Source: an uncultured Eubacteriales bacterium
Lineage (GTDB): Bacteria > Bacillota > Clostridia > Christensenellales > Borkfalkiaceae
NCBI GenBank assembly: GCA_900542935.1
Contig: UQPN01000004.1
Coordinates: 1 to 64,000 of the forward strand
DNA length: 64,000 nt
Reading direction: 5' to 3'
The position numbers and the translations under genes are program-made. Each line of letters starts with the position of its first letter. The stretch's first letter is position 1. Of the stretch, positions 61,129 to 64,000 are shown piece by piece. The notes under the pieces were generated by a model. That model saw only the letters and a list, made by a program, of their open reading frames with translations, searched no databases and was not told the DNA's origin.

Positions 61129-64000
61129 TTATTTTTTTGCGGGTTTTGCGGTTTTGGGCGCTTTCGTTCTGTTCTTCTTTTTCACGATGCGCTGTACGGC
61201 AATGCTTACCATGGCAAGAAGCAATACCGCCGCAAGAACAATCGAGCTTGCAAACAGCCAGCCGTTCATGCCGGAAGAAGAGTTATCGTCCTTGTCGTCG
61301 CCGTCCGAAGAGTTGTCGTCTTTCGCATCCGCCGTTACGGAAACGTCCGTTTTCGAATAATCCGCAAACGTAATCTTCTGTTCGTGATCGTCGCTTTCGT
61401 AGGCGAGGTAGGTAACGTAATCCGCCTTCTTATCGGGGTCGAACTTATAAGTGTCGGAAGTGGAATCGTACGAGGTGTACGCGTTGCCGATGTCGTCTTT
61501 ATCCAGCGAGGAATCGTACCGCAGGAATTTCGCCGAATCGAGGAACGAGAACGCATAGTATCTTACCGCCGCGCTCTTGTAGAACTCTTCGTCGCTTAAA
61601 TACGACTGCGTTTTTGCGCTTTCGACTGTTTCCCGAAGCATCGACGACCAGGTGTCGGAAGTGAGTTCCGTACGGTTATCCGCCGCGAACATTACGTAGC
61701 TGCCCGCTTCGAATTCGCTCTTGTTATCGCGCGTGCCGCTCCATACTTCCAGACGGTAGTTTTTCGCTTCGCTGCCGGTGTGGATATAGAACGTGTACGT
61801 TCTCCATTCGCCGTTCGTTTCGATTTCCTTGTATTCCAGCGCCGCCGTGCCCTGCGCTTCGGAAGCAATCGTTCTCGGCGTAAGCTTGCCGGCTTTTACC
61901 AGATCGTTCAGATCGTACACGCGCACGGTGCACGCTTTGTCGGCATAGTAAATGCCTTTTTCTTCGCCGTCCTTATGATAGAACGCGATGCCGTCCGTGC
62001 CTTCGTTGCTCCAGGCGGAAGCGACGTAATTGTACTGTACGCCGCCGTCGGCTACAAGCAGGTTGCCGTTCTCGTCCTCTTCGTAGTTGGAAAGGTTGGC
62101 GTAATACTTATTCTGCAAAGAAGCGTCGTCCGACCACTTCGCGTTTACTTCGTACAAGCCGCGGCTGTTGAGATACAGCGCCGTATCGGTAGAGGACTTG
62201 AACGTTTTATCGTTCTTCGGATCTTTCGTGCACACGTTGCCCGTTTTATCGTACCAGTAGGAAACTTTCGGCGTGGCAAGCGCGAGGGACGCGTTGTCCT
62301 CGCCGTCGGCATCGATGAGGTAGATGCTGGCTTTCGCGTTGGACGTTTTCACGCGGACGGAAATCGTTTTATACGAATCGGACGGAATCGAAACCGAGGA
62401 GGAAGCGAGATAGCCGTACGATTTGTTCGCGTCCTTATTGAATATCATCAGGGGTTCCGCCGCCTGATCGAATACGGAGGAAGCCGCGCCGAAAATCTCG
62501 TTCAGACCTGCCACGCCGCTGTATCTGCCGCCGGCAACGTAATCCGCCGCAAAGTTTTTGTTTACAAGCCCGGCGTAGGGGTTGTTGTCGATGCCGTTAT
62601 CCGCATTCGGATCGGGCGAGGAAGTAACGTTGCCGCTGCCGCCCCATACGCCCTTGTAGTTGGCGAGGTCGGCAAAGCCGTTTTCGATGCCCTTCTTCGT
62701 GTTGTCGGCGCTGTACGCTCTCGAATCGAACGCCGCGAAGCCCGCGCCCTCCTCGCTGTCGGAAAACGTCTTTTTCGCCGCGTACGTGCCCGTGGAGAAG
62801 TAGTCGCTCTGCGTGAACGGATTCGCGTCCGCCGCAATCAGGTTGGAGCCGATCGCTTCGAGATTCGTGAACGCGGCATAGCCGGCGCCGTACGCCGTTT
62901 TTTCCGCGTCGTCCGCCGTGGCGCCGTAGGTGAACGTAAGAGTGAAGTACTTATCGTTTTCGGTGTCGTTTTCAAAAAGGAGCGTGCATTGCTGCCAGCC
63001 GCCGAAGATGTTTTCTTTCTTGCCGCCCGCGGTATCGTCCACTTCCGTTTTGGTGCCTGCGGTGGAATCGATAGAGGATAACAGCGCCGTCTTTTCGTCA
63101 TCTTCCGATTTGGCGTTGCCCGCCGCGTCCGTTTCCGTGTACGAGATGCCCGCGCCCGTAGCGCCGCTAGGAATCTTCGAGGTTTTTACCCATACGGAAT
63201 AGAGGGCGGAGGAGTTGGCTTTTAAGGTAATGGTACCCGTGGTGGCTTCATACGCCGTTTTGCCTGCGGAGAAGAGCATTAAAACGTCGTTCGTTCCGGC
63301 AAAAGGATAGGAAGACGCGAAGTCGCTTTCCCATACGGCTTTGAAATATTCGTTGCTTTCCGAAGCCGTGTTTACGGAATTTTTCGCAAACACGCCCGTC
63401 TTATCGTTGGCGGTATCGAAATTGTTGTTGTCGGCGGAAATTTTTTCCGCGCCCGCGATTCCGGCGTTTGCAAACGTAAGAGAGTTAAGCGTAACGCCCG
63501 TATCTACGGCATATTTCAGATCGGTAAGATTTTCTTTATCCGCGCGGAATTCCGTCGTATCGTCGTCCGCCGTTTTGTCGGCGCCTGCGGCAAGCGTTTC
63601 GTATTCGGAATTTTCGATGAGCGTACATTCGAGGTCGTCGAAAAACGCGTAGCCGTTCACGAAGCCCATTACGGAAGAAGAGGTGCCCTGACCGAGCCCC
63701 AGAACCACGGTGAACGTGCTGCTTGCATAGTCGCTGCCTTTCAGGTAGAATTCGTATTTCACCCAGCCGTTGCTCTTGTTTTCGGCGGGAATGGAATCGT
63801 CGGCAAGAATCTTTTCGGTGTTGATGTTTTCCACCTTCACCTGATCTTTGCTCTTGCCGGCTACCGTGCGGGAAATACCGATGTAGGCGCCGCGGTTTTT
63901 ATCCGCCGCGTTGTCCTCGTTGTTGTAGCGGTAAGTAAGTTCCGCCGTTTTTACCCATACGGAAAGCTTCGCGCTTGTACCCGCGGGGACGGTGAGCGAA
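61129..64000 (-). CDS. Large membrane-anchored surface protein, 5' end outside the window
   Basis: The frame stays open to the window edge, so only the last 957 or so residues are seen. It is rich in Asp, Ala, Ser, Thr, Tyr and Asn, and contains repeated beta-sandwich-like units. SVWVKT occurs twice (at the window edge and further on, after TLKANSSALY), SVRVKTSNAKASIYLID is a third variant, and WVKYEFYLKGSDYASSTFTVVLGLG and WQQCTLLFENDTENDKYFTLTFTYG look like carbohydrate-binding-module strands. The end has a Ser/Asp linker, one membrane helix (GWLFASSIVLAAVLLLAMVSIAV) and a basic tail (KKKNRTKAPKTAKPAKK), so the protein is anchored by its C-terminus. It may bind glycans; no catalytic motif is visible. 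Confidence 0.85.
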   Translation of the reverse strand, partial: SLTVPAGTSAKLSVWVKTAELTYRYNNEDNAADKNRGAYIGISRTVAGKSKDQVKVENINTEKILADDSIPAENKSNGWVKYEFYLKGSDYASSTFTVVLGLGQGTSSSVMGFVNGYAFFDDLECTLIENSEYETLAAGADKTADDDTTEFRADKENLTDLKYAVDTGVTLNSLTFANAGIAGAEKISADNNNFDTANDKTGVFAKNSVNTASESNEYFKAVWESDFASSYPFAGTNDVLMLFSAGKTAYEATTGTITLKANSSALYSVWVKTSKIPSGATGAGISYTETDAAGNAKSEDDEKTALLSSIDSTAGTKTEVDDTAGGKKENIFGGWQQCTLLFENDTENDKYFTLTFTYGATADDAEKTAYGAGYAAFTNLEAIGSNLIAADANPFTQSDYFSTGTYAAKKTFSDSEEGAGFAAFDSRAYSADNTKKGIENGFADLANYKGVWGGSGNVTSSPDPNADNGIDNNPYAGLVNKNFAADYVAGGRYSGVAGLNEIFGAASSVFDQAAEPLMIFNKDANKSYGYLASSSVSIPSDSYKTISVRVKTSNAKASIYLIDADGEDNASLALATPKVSYWYDKTGNVCTKDPKNDKTFKSSTDTALYLNSRGLYEVNAKWSDDASLQNKYYANLSNYEEDENGNLLVADGGVQYNYVASAWSNEGTDGIAFYHKDGEEKGIYYADKACTVRVYDLNDLVKAGKLTPRTIASEAQGTAALEYKEIETNGEWRTYTFYIHTGSEAKNYRLEVWSGTRDNKSEFEAGSYVMFAADNRTELTSDTWSSMLRETVESAKTQSYLSDEEFYKSAAVRYYAFSFLDSAKFLRYDSSLDKDDIGNAYTSYDSTSDTYKFDPDKKADYVTYLAYESDDHEQKITFADYSKTDVSVTADAKDDNSSDGDDKDDNSSSGMNGWLFASSIVLAAVLLLAMVSIAVQRIVKKKNRTKAPKTAKPAKK

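Overview
The window looks like a chromosomal segment of a spore-forming, Gram-positive Clostridia-type bacterium, probably an uncultured anaerobe. Three things point there: a gerA-gerB-gerC spore-germination operon; typical Firmicutes housekeeping neighbourhoods (ruvC-ruvA-ruvB-queA, pyrH-frr-uppS-cdsA-dxr-rseP, ylxM-ffh-rpsP-khpA-rimM); and ECF-type vitamin or nucleobase uptake proteins (QueT, ThiT). Base composition is moderate, genes are densely packed, and promoters are clean sigma-A type (TTGACA/TATAAT, 16-18 bp apart). I saw no phage, insertion sequence, CRISPR array, rRNA or tRNA gene.

Layout. 0-12 kb: an unknown membrane protein with tmk, queT behind a structured leader, a beta-helix protein, a family-2 glycosidase, mutY, an HNH protein, a flavodoxin-like reductase, a ROK sugar kinase, a LOG-like protein and a DeoR regulator. 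12-19 kb: an unknown HTH-like gene, cysS, an unusually short alaS and ftsH. 19-26 kb: a DeoR regulator divergent from a glycerol-3-phosphate oxidation module (GpsA-like, GlpA-like with a BFD domain, FAD/NAD oxidoreductase, DUF1667, NagD-type phosphatase). 26-31 kb: rplS on its own promoter, then a MarR-controlled heterodimeric ABC exporter. 31-37 kb, minus strand: an apparently self-contained transcription unit of unknown function, the ger operon, and a 65-residue small-protein unit. 37-51 kb: a SGNH esterase, then the recombination, queuosine, ribosome-recycling, isoprenoid/phospholipid and SRP/ribosome genes. 51-64 kb: a TPP-riboswitch-controlled ThiT, an HD nucleotidase, a P-type ATPase, serS, a DnaQ-type exonuclease, an RsmF-like methyltransferase and the 3' part of a large membrane-anchored surface protein that runs off the window.

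Threaded between genes are about fifteen copies of modular palindromic repeats (here named A, B, C and D). They have fixed GC-rich blocks, but the hairpin inside each copy differs in sequence while staying self-complementary. Several copies are nested or interrupted. Short tandem repeats also lie at gene ends.

The least explained elements are: the minus-strand unit at about 31.3-31.8 kb (strong promoter, terminator, much predicted structure, no convincing protein); a possible H-type pseudoknot at the queT ribosome-binding site; an alanyl-tRNA synthetase lacking its C-terminal domain; and the G3P module that pairs an NAD(P)-type with FAD-type dehydrogenases. All functional calls come from reading motifs by eye; no database search was run.
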